Numbered from the stretch's first letter, positions 32,604-43,304 are shown. The stretch is 45,860 nucleotides of DNA from Clostridium sp. CAG:609 (GCA_000438075.1 FR903539.1:1-45860), one strand, 5' to 3'. A program made the numbers and translations. Notes: a model not told the origin generated them from the letters alone.

Positions 32604-33087
32604 ACGTTTTCCTTTCAAGTAAATAAAAGTATAATGCAAAAAGAATAAATGTAACCATCAAAGAAACCATAACTTTTGGATTTTTTAAAACATTTTTCCA
32701 AATACCAACTCCAGGCACAACCTTAATTACTTTACCTAAAACATCACATAAATTAACATCTTTATCTATAGAATCATTATAATCCCCTTTAGCAACTATC
32801 TTATCACCATCTATTTTTATCACTCTATGAGTTATAAAATAATTATTTTCTTTATAAGTAATAATATCATCTTTTTTTATATCTTTAGTTAATTTAACAA
32901 CTACAATATCTCCTACATTAATAGTTGGAACCATACTTCCACTTGCAACTTCAAATATTGTATATCCAAAATAATTAATATAATCTTTTTTTAATACATA
33001 TTTTTCTACATACCCATAAATAACTAAAACAAAAATTATTAAAGTGATAACTATTAAAACATCTATTATTCTTTTTATATATTTCAT
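32578..33087 (-). CDS. sipW: Signal peptidase I, SipW/ER type
   Basis: The 169-residue S26B peptidase has an N-terminal membrane helix, the catalytic Ser in EVASGSMVPTINVGDIVVV, the catalytic His in FITHRVIKIDGD (Ser-His dyad as in SipW and eukaryotic-type peptidases, instead of Ser-Lys), GDYNDSIDKD and a C-terminal membrane helix (VMVSLMVTFILFALYFYLL). SipW-type enzymes process TasA/TapA-like proteins, several of which are encoded next to it. It overlaps both neighbours. Confidence 0.88.
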   Translation of the reverse strand: MKYIKRIIDVLIVITLIIFVLVIYGYVEKYVLKKDYINYFGYTIFEVASGSMVPTINVGDIVVVKLTKDIKKDDIITYKENNYFITHRVIKIDGDKIVAKGDYNDSIDKDVNLCDVLGKVIKVVPGVGIWKNVLKNPKVMVSLMVTFILFALYFYLLERKTYEKEDRDN

Positions 33088-33671
33088 ACACCCTCGCTAT
33101 ACACAGGTATATCTTCACCAAAATATTGACTAGCTTTAACACTTGCACTAATATCACATTTAACACCATCTGCATATTTAATATCATCTAAAACTTCATC
33201 ATTATTTTTCCAAGAAAAATATATTTTAACACTTTTAGTTATATTTTTTTTGGCATCATCTAATGAAAAAATACCAGCATAAGTATATTTATCTACCCTT
33301 ATTAAATTCCCATCATCACTTTCTATTTTTTCTAAAACAATACCATTATTATCAATATTATTTAAATCAAGTGACACTTCATAATATATAGCAACATCAC
33401 TACCCTTTGGACTTAACAAAAGTTCAAAATAACCACTTACTCCAGGAGCAATCTTCCCATTTAATACATTTTCATTATCAAGGACAATTATATTATTTAT
33501 ATTAAAATTTTTAGTATCTACAATATTAGAATCATTTACAAACAAATTAAACTTAGCAACGTTCATATTCGAAGTAAAATCTTTATTACTTTCAAATAAA
33601 CCATAAGTAATACCAAAACTAAACATAAGTAAAAAGAGTAAACACCCTATAACGATGAATCCTCTTTTCAT
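33084..33671 (-). CDS. SipW-dependent TasA/camelysin-like protein
   Basis: The 195-residue protein starts MKRGFIVIGCLLFLLMFSFG with ITYGLFESN as the likely processing region, followed by MNVAKFNLFVND, a motif common after the cleavage site in camelysin-like proteins, then PGVSGYFELLLSPKGSDVAIYYEVSL (shown in the sequence as a continuous beta region). It overlaps the peptidase gene by 4 nt (ATGA). AAGGAAG lies upstream of the ATG. Confidence 0.65.
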   Translation of the reverse strand: MKRGFIVIGCLLFLLMFSFGITYGLFESNKDFTSNMNVAKFNLFVNDSNIVDTKNFNINNIIVLDNENVLNGKIAPGVSGYFELLLSPKGSDVAIYYEVSLDLNNIDNNGIVLEKIESDDGNLIRVDKYTYAGIFSLDDAKKNITKSVKIYFSWKNNDEVLDDIKYADGVKCDISASVKASQYFGEDIPVYSEGV

Positions 33672-34201
33672 TATTTTTCTTCCTTATATTCTTTAACTTC
33701 TTTTACAACTGCATATATTTCATATAAGAAGAAACATAAAATTGGTAATACAAATATTAATAAATAACCTATTTTTGATGTAAATACATCTAAAAGTGTT
33801 CCAAAGAATTTATAAACAACTGTATCATTTACACTACCAATATAATATTCACTAGATACATCATAATTACCATCAATTGTATAAGTATATTCTGTATCAG
33901 TTACCTTAGTTCTTTTTAATACATTACTTAAACTAACACTTACTTCATCATTATAATTGTTATAAAAGAATATTAAATCTCCTGGTTTAACACTTTCTAA
34001 ATCACTATTTCTCTTAACAATTAATAAATTACCCCTTTTAAATGTTGGTTCTAAGCTTTCATCTTCAACTATTATCAAAGACTTATTACCAAATTCTGTT
34101 ATACCATACTTATTATAATTCATTAAACATGCTGTTGTAAATATTGCAACCGCTATATAAGGAATAATAAGTATACTAAATATTATTTTAATTACCTTCA
34201 T
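33671..34201 (-). CDS. Signal peptidase-like protein lacking the catalytic His
   Basis: The start at 34201 (MKVIKIIFSILII) follows AAGGTGG; the longer frame would use TTG. The 176-residue protein has an N-terminal helix, the Ser box IIVEDESLEPTFKRGNLLIV (S retained, M replaced by L), KPGDLIFF, and IDGNYDVSSEYYIGSV in the place of the G-D-x-N box, and a C-terminal helix. Where SipW has THRV, this protein has SNVLKRTKV, so no His. The Lys may act as general base (Ser-Lys type), or the protein may be an inactive partner. It is coupled to the TasA-like gene at 33671. Confidence 0.65.
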   Translation of the reverse strand: MKVIKIIFSILIIPYIAVAIFTTACLMNYNKYGITEFGNKSLIIVEDESLEPTFKRGNLLIVKRNSDLESVKPGDLIFFYNNYNDEVSVSLSNVLKRTKVTDTEYTYTIDGNYDVSSEYYIGSVNDTVVYKFFGTLLDVFTSKIGYLLIFVLPILCFFLYEIYAVVKEVKEYKEEK

Positions 34202-34248
34202 TTCTACCACCTTGCTAAAATTATTATAACATAAATCAAATATCTTTT

Positions 34249-35745
34249 TCAATCAATTATGCTAAAAAATTCTATATCTTCAATATTAATACCTAACATA
34301 TTTATATAGTAATAAATAATTATCTTATAAATTGAATCTCTCAATGCACTTATATCATCATAATTATCTAATAAATCTGTATTTATATTATAGCTAACTA
34401 AGCTATAACAATCACTAAATACTAGTTTTATATCTTTTTCTTCACCCAACAAAGATGATTCTAAAAAAGTTTTATATGGACTATAATATATATTTCTTAA
34501 ATTATTTATACTATTATTTATCTCATCCATAGTTACTTCTTCATTTAATGACTTAATTAATCTAGCTAAATATAAATAATTATTATAATATATTTCTATA
34601 ACCTCATTATAAGTTGTATCATTATTTAAAAATTCATATAACCTATCAAGTAAATTACTATTACTTAAGTTATCATATAACTCTTTTAATTTATTTATAA
34701 TACTATTTTGTAGAATTATATATTTACCACTATCTTTATTTTTATTATCTAACTTTTCTATTACCCTATTTATTTTTACTAACTTAGATTCATATTTTTT
34801 TATATCTTTAAGAATAGCTTTTATATTACTCTTATAATTATTTTTTTCATTTAATAACTTCTTAGCATCATCAATAATATATGTTATATTTAAATAATCC
34901 ATATATTCACCTAAAGCATAATAATATTTTATAACATCATCTATATCTATATCATTATAATCTTTATTAAATATATTTTGATAACTTTTCTTTATTGTAT
35001 CCATTTTAAAATCATTTACATTTAATACTCTATCTTTAAATAAATTATATATTGTTTCTTCATCTTTAAATATATCTTTATCTAATTCCATACGCTTTAT
35101 TTTATAATCATCAAATATCTCTTTACATGTAGTATCCTTAAGTAAATTATTTTTCTTTACTAAATAATGTTTATCAAATACATTCTTATTTTTTAAATAT
35201 AAAGACTTAAAATTTAATTCAGCATGAGTTAAGATATCACTACATTTCCAATAAATGTTTTCAAATGTATCTAAAATATCCAAATTATTTAAAAGAGCAT
35301 CAATATATATTTTTAAATACTTGCTATAATAAAAATCTTTACTTGTTAAATTAATACCAAGGCTAGAAAATGTTTTAATTATTTCTAATATATCTTCATT
35401 TACTTTATCTAAACTATATTTATAATATTTACTTACATAATATATATTTTTATCTAAATTAGATTTTTCATAAGAAGTATTAGTGTTAGTAAATAAATAT
35501 AATTTATCTTCGATATCTTTTAATTTCTTTTTACTATTTTCTAATTCAAGATTAATACTAATATTATTTACTTTCTTCTTTCTTTTTTTTAATTCTTTAT
35601 CTAAAACACTCTTATACTCTTTATAATTGTTATAAATATTTAATACTTCTTCTTTATAAGCTTTAATATTTTTTTTATTATTTTTAGGTAATGTATCTAA
35701 GACTTCTTTTTCTTTATCTATTTTTTGATTTAATTCTTCGATCAT
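34249..35745 (-). CDS. Large coiled-coil cytoplasmic protein, unknown
   Basis: The 498-residue protein has no signal or membrane segment. Residues 1-90 and about 290-345 are heptad-like, Lys/Glu/Leu-rich coiled coils (EKEVLDTLPKNNKKNIKAYK, KYESKLVKINRVIEKLDNK); the rest is helical with many Tyr and Asn. Its ATG overlaps the stop of the 37-residue gene (TAATG) and its stop lies 47 bp before the peptidase-like gene, so it is co-transcribed with surface genes. It may be a cytoplasmic organiser or chaperone of the matrix locus; that is inference. Confidence 0.6.
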   Translation of the reverse strand: MIEELNQKIDKEKEVLDTLPKNNKKNIKAYKEEVLNIYNNYKEYKSVLDKELKKRKKKVNNISINLELENSKKKLKDIEDKLYLFTNTNTSYEKSNLDKNIYYVSKYYKYSLDKVNEDILEIIKTFSSLGINLTSKDFYYSKYLKIYIDALLNNLDILDTFENIYWKCSDILTHAELNFKSLYLKNKNVFDKHYLVKKNNLLKDTTCKEIFDDYKIKRMELDKDIFKDEETIYNLFKDRVLNVNDFKMDTIKKSYQNIFNKDYNDIDIDDVIKYYYALGEYMDYLNITYIIDDAKKLLNEKNNYKSNIKAILKDIKKYESKLVKINRVIEKLDNKNKDSGKYIILQNSIINKLKELYDNLSNSNLLDRLYEFLNNDTTYNEVIEIYYNNYLYLARLIKSLNEEVTMDEINNSINNLRNIYYSPYKTFLESSLLGEEKDIKLVFSDCYSLVSYNINTDLLDNYDDISALRDSIYKIIIYYYINMLGINIEDIEFFSIID

Positions 35746-35858
35746 TATTCTTCACCTTCATTTAAAGCATTTTCTAAATACTCAAGGAAGCTATTAATTA
35801 TTTTAATAGCTTCGAGTAATTCTTTATGACTTATCTTTTTTACACTTTCTACATCCAT
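35745..35858 (-). CDS. 37-residue small protein
   Basis: The short frame encodes MDVESVKKISHKELLEAIKI followed by an acidic amphipathic helix ending ALNEGEE. It follows TAAGGACG and lies between the giant protein gene (stop at 35871) and the coiled-coil gene, with a TAATG overlap to the latter. This tight placement supports translation. It may bind the coiled-coil protein; no homologue is recognised. Confidence 0.55.
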   Translation of the reverse strand: MDVESVKKISHKELLEAIKIINSFLEYLENALNEGEE

Positions 35859-35870
35859 TTTATCACGTCC

Positions 35871-38800
35871 TTACTTAATAAGCAAATACTTATAAATATT
35901 ACCTATATATTCATTATTATCATATATCGAAAAAGTTAATCGATATGTACCAGATTTTAAATTATCTTTAAAAGACATAAATATATTATTCTCACTCAAG
36001 GCTTTTTCTAACATAATATATTCCTTATCCACTGTTGTATCAATATAATTATAATTGATAAAATCCTTTATGTCTACTAAATCATAATTAAGAGAGTATG
36101 GTGTATCATAATTTCTTCGATATAAACTAACTCTAATACTTGGATTTTCTAATACAGATGAGTGTTTTAATATATAAACCAAACTATTATTACCAAGTAA
36201 AGTAAATCCACTTGTTTTATCAACAATCATCATTTCATCTCTCATATCAATTGATAAACCATAACTATTATTTAAAACTTTAAAATCTATCTCTGTTGAT
36301 GCTGATGAATACAATCCATAATAAATACCATCCGGCGAACCAAAAGATTCAATTAATAATTTATATGAACCTGGTGCAAATGAAACTGGGGTATTAATCT
36401 TTATATCACTAGATACATTAGCAACACTAAATGCTATATTAATACGCGTTGTTCCATCAGTTCTTGGATAATATGTTTTACCATTTAAATTAAATGATAA
36501 ACCGAGTAGTGATGCACCAGTAACTATATTTCCATTGGCATCAAATATTGATAATTTAATACCAAGTTTTTCATCATCAAAAGTAGTATCTGCAACTTCA
36601 ACATTATTAAATATTGGTTTAACAAAATTAGTTTTAATATTTAAATATGCTATATTACCTGGATATAATTCTTTTGATTTAAATGATGCATCAAGTTCAA
36701 TTTTAGCAGATACACCAGCATAAACACTATAAAACATTGAAGATTGACTAGCACCAAGAACTGATGTAACTGTTCTATTTTCTTTATTTCTAAGCTCAAT
36801 AAGTAAACTTTTATTTATTTGATTATCAGTTATATTGGCACCACTAAAATCAACAATAAATATAAATTCTTCATGAGTATATTTATCTGTATCATTATAA
36901 TATATATTATTACTTCTCTCATCACTATACAAATTATCTAAACTAGTACTTCCCATTTTAGTAAATTTAGAAAAATCATACGAGACTTCCTTATATTTTC
37001 GATATTCCTCTTCCCCATTTATAACATCATCTCTAGTTACAACATGATAGTAATATTCAGGAACTGTTCTTGTAACAATATCAATCATTGTTATCTTTGT
37101 TCCCTCAGGAAAAAGATATGTTGAAACTAAACTACGATGATATCCTTCTTTATATGGAGTAGTATCACTTGGCATATATAATGAATAATATGTTGAAAAT
37201 GAACTATTATTAGTAATACGAACATCACTAGTTGCAAACATTTCATAGTGCTTTGATGGAGCAATAGTTGCTTCATATTCATTAGTATTATATAAAGCTC
37301 TGGTTAAATTAATTATAACATTTACTCTTTCTACTTTACTATTTAAATCATCCACCTTTGTTGTAACTAACATTGATACAATTACTGAACCCATGTTACC
37401 AGATGTTTGTAAGTTCTTTGAGTGATACAAATAAAATACTAAACTTGGAACACTAGTTGTATTTTCTCTTTCAAAATCTTTAGTGCCTTTTAAATTATCA
37501 TTAGTTCCTGTTAAGAAAGATAATGTTCCTTTTGTAATAAAACCAGATCCATTTTTAACACTTAAGCCCATTATTTTATCAGCATCTTCGGGATTACTTG
37601 CAATTCTTGGAACATCTGCTTCATCTATGAAAGATACTGATGAATCTAACCCATCATAGTTAAAACCAACTATTGAAAATACACTATTTGCATTGTAATT
37701 ATTTCTAAGTGGAAGTTCAACAGTACCAAGGGTTAAATATTTTGATGCTGTTAAGGTTATTTCATATGATGCAACTTGTTCTCCGATAACCCACATGTAA
37801 TAGTTTGAATCTTCTGGTATTGGATTTATATAATCAACTTTTATAACTTCCGAATTATCTTCAGGAATAAAGTTACTATAGAACCCATTTATTTTGATAT
37901 CATGATTTGTTTGATGAAGACCAAGAACATAAGAACCACTCATGAACGCATAGGCATCACTATTTGAAACATTACTACCTTGTTCATATTTTGGATTATA
38001 TAAAGCAGTAATAGCATTTTTACTTGCATTAAGTTTATACATACCAAAGAAAGTCATACCAGATACTTCACCATATTGAGTAACTTGTTCATTAATAGCA
38101 ACATTTAAATTCTTTCCTTCAAGCATATATAATCTATTATTAACATTTTTAGTAACGGTTCCGTCATCAGAAATATCTACACTTGCTAAAATTTCATTTC
38201 CATCTACATCTACTAAACTACTGAAGTGTTCAAGTAAGTTTGAACCAGTTTGTAAGAACAATGTTGAATTATTTTTAAGTTTTAAATTTTTAACACGACT
38301 TATTGTAAATAAAACATCTGAATATTCATTAGTTCTATCCGTTGCTCCGTATAATTCAATCGCACTATTGCTAATTGTTACAATATCCGCTCTTTGAATT
38401 GATATATTTTTTTGATAATTATCAAATGTTCCATAGTTATCAATATTTATATAACTATAACCTGTGGTACTTGATGCATTTCCTGAACCAAATATTGAAC
38501 CATGCATTGCAAAATTATCATAACCTTTTCCATCAATCTTAATATTTATTCCAACAGTTACACTAATAAATGAGTAATCGTATATTTCACTACCTGATTC
38601 ATTAGCTTCACCACCACCAAATATTGTACCAGCAATATCTATATCAGATTTAGTTAATGTTTTATCACTTATTACATTTTCACCAATATTTACAAAAGCC
38701 TCACCATAAACAACTGATGTATTTGCTCCGCCATAAACAGAACCTTTGATAGTACCACCTGCTATATTTACAGTTGATGTTGAATTATCATTCTCAGATT

Positions 38801-41800
38801 TTCCAGTCGCTGCAGCATTACCTCCACCAAAAACATGTTTTGTAATATTTGCTTTATCAGATATATTTACTAAAGTATTTTTATTTACAATCGCAGTTTG
38901 ACCATTACCTCCGCCATAAACAGAACCACCAATAGATCCACCTATAACAGAAACATTAGTGCTGTTGGTAACAATTGCTTGATTACCTCCACCATATATA
39001 TTTTTAGAAATATTACCTCCATTTATTTTAACTACTGGGTTATCAGTTACAGCTTCATTTCCTCCACCATAAACATTTGTTATGTTTCCATCATCAATTA
39101 AAACACTTGAATTTACGGTTTTACCACCAACATTATTACCACCGTAAACATAAATAATCTTTTCACCAGTTTTATCAACATATGAATTTGTTCCATTTCT
39201 TCCTTCAAATTTATGAGATAATGTAAATTCAGATGCTGATGCTTTCGATAAGACTTCGATTTCAAAAGAAATTGATGAGTTAGCTGGTATTGGATTTGTT
39301 CCATAATAGATGTTATTTTCATTAAATGAATATGTAAAATCTTCTTCAGTAATTGCAGTTGATGAATAATTTGTAAATAATTTAGAATCAGGAATATATA
39401 ATGAACCATTATAATGAGTTATTGATGAATTTGTGTTATTTACAAGTTCAACTTTTATTTTTGCTAAGGTTGGATATTCAGTACTTTGCCAAGTTGTTGC
39501 TTCTAGAGTATAGGTTACATTTGCTAAAACTTGTGGTGTATCTTGTAACTTGGATGCAACATTTACATTTGAGTTTGTTACAGTACCAGTGACATTTGAC
39601 CCACCATATACTTCTTTGATACTTCCTCCATTTACTAAGACATTGGTTGTATCTACGCTTGCTTCACGGCCTCCGCCAAAACAATAATCTATAGTTTTTG
39701 ATGCATTATTAACTGTGATGTTACTTGTATTAGTATTTGCTTTGTTACCTCCGCCATAAACTTCTTTTACATTTACTCCATCAATTGTTACATTAGTTAT
39801 TGAAGTAGTTCCTCCGGCATTGTTACCACCATAGATATATGATGATTTTCCATCAGTTGCATTAACTATTGATTCTGTAACAGTACCAGTGACATTTGAT
39901 CCACCATATGTATTTGTAACTACGCCATTATTTATGGAAACATTAGATACAGTTGTAACATCAGCACTTTCACCACCACCATAAGTATTAGTTATAATAG
40001 CGTTATCTGTTACAGTAATATTTGTTGTATCTGTTGTTGCAAGCTTACCTCCACCATATGCATTAGTGGTATTTCCGCCCTTTATTGTAACATTACTTGT
40101 TATAGTACTTCCTCCGATATTATTTCCACCATAAATATTAGAAAGTATTCCTCCATTTACTATAATATTAGATGTTGTAACATCACCAGTTTCATTTGAT
40201 CCACCAAACGTATTAGTTATGTTTCCATCATTTATTGTTACATCACTAGTTGTAAGATTTGTTTTATTACCTCCGCCATAAACATTTTGGATTACCCCAT
40301 TATTTGCAACGACTTTAACTGATTTACTTGGCATACCTGATACATCATTTGCACCAAAGACATTAGTTATTTCTCCATTATTTACTGTAACAAGAATATC
40401 ACCATAAACCTTTGGAGTATATGTATCATTTCCTTGACCACCACCGAAGACATTAGTAATTTTTCCTTTGTTTACCGTGACTTTTGTATTGTAATCTGAA
40501 GCACTTCCATTATTCGAAGTTCCATTTACTGAACCAAATGAACTTCCGCCATAAACTGAATTAATAACTGGTAATGTATCATAATCATCACTACCTATAA
40601 CTATATTGACATTATTACCAACGAAAGTACCAGGACTTGATGAACTTTGATATCCACCTAGACCTCCACCATAAACTGATGAATGAATTGTTCCTCCATA
40701 AATATTAATATTTATATCTCCATAAATTGTTCCCTTTTGATTGGCACCACCATATAAACCACCATAGATGTCTCCATCATACATATTAATTGTAACAGTG
40801 GCACTTTTTCTTGATGAACCACTTCCGTTTTTATTTCCTCCACCATATAAAGAACCATAAATTGTTCCTCCAAGGATTTCAATATCTGTTGTTGTGCTTG
40901 ATTTTGTACTACTTACACCAACTGATGAAAAATTACCTCCACCATAAACATCATTATTTATCTGAGCTTCATCATTAATTATAATAACTGATGCATCACT
41001 TGAACCAATTGTGTCATACGAACTATTTCCATTACCTATACCAAATATGTTACCAGCAGTTGCTCCATATAATTCATTCTTATTATTAACATATTCACTT
41101 TTACCAATTATAGCTTTTCCACCGACATAAATATATGCACTTCCATTAACGGTACCTTCTCCATTACCAGATTCATATCCATTAGAACCGCCGAAAACGC
41201 TATAGTTAATTGTTCCACCAGTCATTTGAACAATACGATTTCCATATGTTGCAGTTTGACCAGCTCCACCAATGACCATATCAATTTCGCCACCAGTTAT
41301 ATACATATAAGAATCATTATAGTTACTCCTGTTTGTTCCAGTGATTGGTCCCCCGATTAAATTATAAGTGTAACCTCCTTCATATTTTACTCGTCTTGAT
41401 GTATAATGAGTTCCCCAACCACGTCCACCTATGTAAATTCCAGCATAAGCGTCATATTTGTTTTTTCCAAAAGAGCCACTGCGAACTATTAAATCAAAAC
41501 CAATATCAACCGGATCAATTGTGTAATAGATTCCACCCCATGAACCACTTGATGCATAAGCAATTACTAAATTATCATTATTTTTTAATACTTTATCATA
41601 ATCATTACCATATAAACCTTTAGCCTTGATATAACTAGATGAATTTTGATTTATACCGCCATTAGATAATGAAATACTATTATAAAAACCAGATTCAATA
41701 ATTAATTTATATTTTGTTTCTTTATTTCTAGAACCTGTCGCAGAATTAGATCCACCAAGAACTGAATCAAATGATGCATTTGTTCCGCTTTGAAGTATAC

Positions 41801-43289
41801 CACGACCTAATTTTACATTGTGCCAATTACCATAAAAGCTACCGATAGAATTTGTATCACCTGTTGTATCTGATTTAGAATTAGTTAAAGAACTCCCATA
41901 ATTTACTTTAACATTTTCTAGTGTTAAATCATTATAAGCATAGACACTTATACCATTCCAAGCATCAGTTCTTAAATTCCATGTAGCATTATTACGATAA
42001 TCTATTCCATTGTGTAAACTTGTTAGAGTAAAAGGTTTATTAACATTTGACCAACGACTAGATATAGAATTAGTTAAAACTGCAATGTTGGTATCTCGAG
42101 TTGGCAAATAATAATATTCATTTTCTTCTTGATATTTATTTTCGTTGCCAACATCATCATAATATTGAACTAACTCATAAAGAGTACAACCCCCGTTTGT
42201 ATTACAAGTACCTGTTTGTAAAACTCCATTTATGTCATATAATCCTTCGATGCTTGCGTAACGTGAAATTGTTACCTTTTTATAATAAGCAGACATGTTT
42301 GCATCCATTCCTAGATTAGGATTTTCTTTTTCTTCAGTTGAAATGATTGGTCTATCTAAAGTAGATGGATCAACTAAAGTCATATTATTATTTACCAGTT
42401 CATAATAATCTTGACCATCTTTATAATTTTCATTTGTTATATAAGAATAGTAAGTACAACCATCACTATTAAAACAGGTACACCATCCATTTTGATAATT
42501 ACCATTTTGATTATAATAGCCACGACAGCTGCCCCAATAATTAATTGTAACAGCTTTATAATAACCGCTCATATCAAAATCTCCATACGTTATTTCAGTA
42601 TAAACAGCACTTACCTTTTTCATTGTCTTAGAATCAAAATTACTTAAGTTACTCCATGAATTTGTAATTACTTCAACATTAGCATCTAGCCAACTAGCAT
42701 GCATCGTTATATCAATATCAGTTGTTGTATCACTAACAGGCACCTTTACATACCTTGTATAATATGTATCATCATAAGATATTTTTGCTCCGGGATAATT
42801 TGTTGTCCATCCATTGAAGCCTTTGTCATTTGGTCTATTTACAAATGGGTTATCAATAAGTTCAATAGTTACATAGCCATCCACTATGGGATAAACACTA
42901 TAATAAACATAAGTATCTTGTAATTCTGTATTTGAAACATAGCCTTTAAAATTTGAATTCCTATCAACGCTCGAATAAGTAATCTTAACTTTGATTAAAT
43001 TTGAATCATTATATATGTTTTTATTTACTTTTGTTGGCATCGTTCCATCTGAATCAGTATAGTTTTGCCCCATGTAGTAATAATAATCTGCCTCTTCATT
43101 ATCAACTGTTACAACATTATCAGTTATTCCACTTCTTCCTGAGGAAATAGTATTTGAATTAATTCTTGTTATATTTTCGCCGAAAGTAAAAAAGAAAGTA
43201 AAAATATTAAAACCTAAATATATAATACATATACTTATTAAAATAAAATGTATTTTGATATTCTTATTTTGAAATATTTTTGCTTTCAT
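35871..43289 (-). CDS. Giant (2472 aa) exported beta-solenoid repeat protein
   Basis: The protein has a signal/anchor helix (about 14-32), an InlB B-repeat-like domain (about 135-205, with GFNGWTTN and ending HASW), two related Cys-containing modules (GYYKAVTINYWGSC... and AYYKKVTISRYASI...), a linker, then about 27 repeats of the type (V/I/T)(Y/F)GGGN from residue 700 to 1600, each 25-35 residues. A non-repeat domain interrupts them at about 1245-1390. The C-terminal 870 residues are Ig-like/beta domains with no sorting signal or membrane anchor. The repeats suggest a parallel beta-helix stalk; the N- or C-terminal domains may bind or anchor. AAGGAG precedes the ATG. It sits among SipW/TasA-like genes. 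Confidence 0.75.
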   Translation of the reverse strand: MKAKIFQNKNIKIHFILISICIIYLGFNIFTFFFTFGENITRINSNTISSGRSGITDNVVTVDNEEADYYYYMGQNYTDSDGTMPTKVNKNIYNDSNLIKVKITYSSVDRNSNFKGYVSNTELQDTYVYYSVYPIVDGYVTIELIDNPFVNRPNDKGFNGWTTNYPGAKISYDDTYYTRYVKVPVSDTTTDIDITMHASWLDANVEVITNSWSNLSNFDSKTMKKVSAVYTEITYGDFDMSGYYKAVTINYWGSCRGYYNQNGNYQNGWCTCFNSDGCTYYSYITNENYKDGQDYYELVNNNMTLVDPSTLDRPIISTEEKENPNLGMDANMSAYYKKVTISRYASIEGLYDINGVLQTGTCNTNGGCTLYELVQYYDDVGNENKYQEENEYYYLPTRDTNIAVLTNSISSRWSNVNKPFTLTSLHNGIDYRNNATWNLRTDAWNGISVYAYNDLTLENVKVNYGSSLTNSKSDTTGDTNSIGSFYGNWHNVKLGRGILQSGTNASFDSVLGGSNSATGSRNKETKYKLIIESGFYNSISLSNGGINQNSSSYIKAKGLYGNDYDKVLKNNDNLVIAYASSGSWGGIYYTIDPVDIGFDLIVRSGSFGKNKYDAYAGIYIGGRGWGTHYTSRRVKYEGGYTYNLIGGPITGTNRSNYNDSYMYITGGEIDMVIGGAGQTATYGNRIVQMTGGTINYSVFGGSNGYESGNGEGTVNGSAYIYVGGKAIIGKSEYVNNKNELYGATAGNIFGIGNGNSSYDTIGSSDASVIIINDEAQINNDVYGGGNFSSVGVSSTKSSTTTDIEILGGTIYGSLYGGGNKNGSGSSRKSATVTINMYDGDIYGGLYGGANQKGTIYGDININIYGGTIHSSVYGGGLGGYQSSSSPGTFVGNNVNIVIGSDDYDTLPVINSVYGGSSFGSVNGTSNNGSASDYNTKVTVNKGKITNVFGGGQGNDTYTPKVYGDILVTVNNGEITNVFGANDVSGMPSKSVKVVANNGVIQNVYGGGNKTNLTTSDVTINDGNITNTFGGSNETGDVTTSNIIVNGGILSNIYGGNNIGGSTITSNVTIKGGNTTNAYGGGKLATTDTTNITVTDNAIITNTYGGGESADVTTVSNVSINNGVVTNTYGGSNVTGTVTESIVNATDGKSSYIYGGNNAGGTTSITNVTIDGVNVKEVYGGGNKANTNTSNITVNNASKTIDYCFGGGREASVDTTNVLVNGGSIKEVYGGSNVTGTVTNSNVNVASKLQDTPQVLANVTYTLEATTWQSTEYPTLAKIKVELVNNTNSSITHYNGSLYIPDSKLFTNYSSTAITEEDFTYSFNENNIYYGTNPIPANSSISFEIEVLSKASASEFTLSHKFEGRNGTNSYVDKTGEKIIYVYGGNNVGGKTVNSSVLIDDGNITNVYGGGNEAVTDNPVVKINGGNISKNIYGGGNQAIVTNSTNVSVIGGSIGGSVYGGGNGQTAIVNKNTLVNISDKANITKHVFGGGNAAATGKSENDNSTSTVNIAGGTIKGSVYGGANTSVVYGEAFVNIGENVISDKTLTKSDIDIAGTIFGGGEANESGSEIYDYSFISVTVGINIKIDGKGYDNFAMHGSIFGSGNASSTTGYSYINIDNYGTFDNYQKNISIQRADIVTISNSAIELYGATDRTNEYSDVLFTISRVKNLKLKNNSTLFLQTGSNLLEHFSSLVDVDGNEILASVDISDDGTVTKNVNNRLYMLEGKNLNVAINEQVTQYGEVSGMTFFGMYKLNASKNAITALYNPKYEQGSNVSNSDAYAFMSGSYVLGLHQTNHDIKINGFYSNFIPEDNSEVIKVDYINPIPEDSNYYMWVIGEQVASYEITLTASKYLTLGTVELPLRNNYNANSVFSIVGFNYDGLDSSVSFIDEADVPRIASNPEDADKIMGLSVKNGSGFITKGTLSFLTGTNDNLKGTKDFERENTTSVPSLVFYLYHSKNLQTSGNMGSVIVSMLVTTKVDDLNSKVERVNVIINLTRALYNTNEYEATIAPSKHYEMFATSDVRITNNSSFSTYYSLYMPSDTTPYKEGYHRSLVSTYLFPEGTKITMIDIVTRTVPEYYYHVVTRDDVINGEEEYRKYKEVSYDFSKFTKMGSTSLDNLYSDERSNNIYYNDTDKYTHEEFIFIVDFSGANITDNQINKSLLIELRNKENRTVTSVLGASQSSMFYSVYAGVSAKIELDASFKSKELYPGNIAYLNIKTNFVKPIFNNVEVADTTFDDEKLGIKLSIFDANGNIVTGASLLGLSFNLNGKTYYPRTDGTTRINIAFSVANVSSDIKINTPVSFAPGSYKLLIESFGSPDGIYYGLYSSASTEIDFKVLNNSYGLSIDMRDEMMIVDKTSGFTLLGNNSLVYILKHSSVLENPSIRVSLYRRNYDTPYSLNYDLVDIKDFINYNYIDTTVDKEYIMLEKALSENNIFMSFKDNLKSGTYRLTFSIYDNNEYIGNIYKYLLIK
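38480..41200 (-). repeat. Coding repeat array (YGGGN-type units) within the giant gene
   Basis: Repeated units of roughly 75-105 bp contain plus-strand CC(T/A)CC(G/A)CCATA(A/T)A, the complement of codons for YGGGN, alternating with codons for VTINxG-like strands. About 27 units are readable. Units are diverged, so recent slippage is limited. A unique segment at about 39115-39560 splits the array. Confidence 0.75.
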
Positions 43290-43304
43290 ATTAAAACTCC
43301 TTAA

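Noticed and set aside
38480..41200. Regular repeats considered as a CRISPR array or noncoding satellite
   Set aside because: Units are diverged, in frame, and encode conserved YGGGN-type residues in one long open frame; there are no identical repeats with unique spacers.
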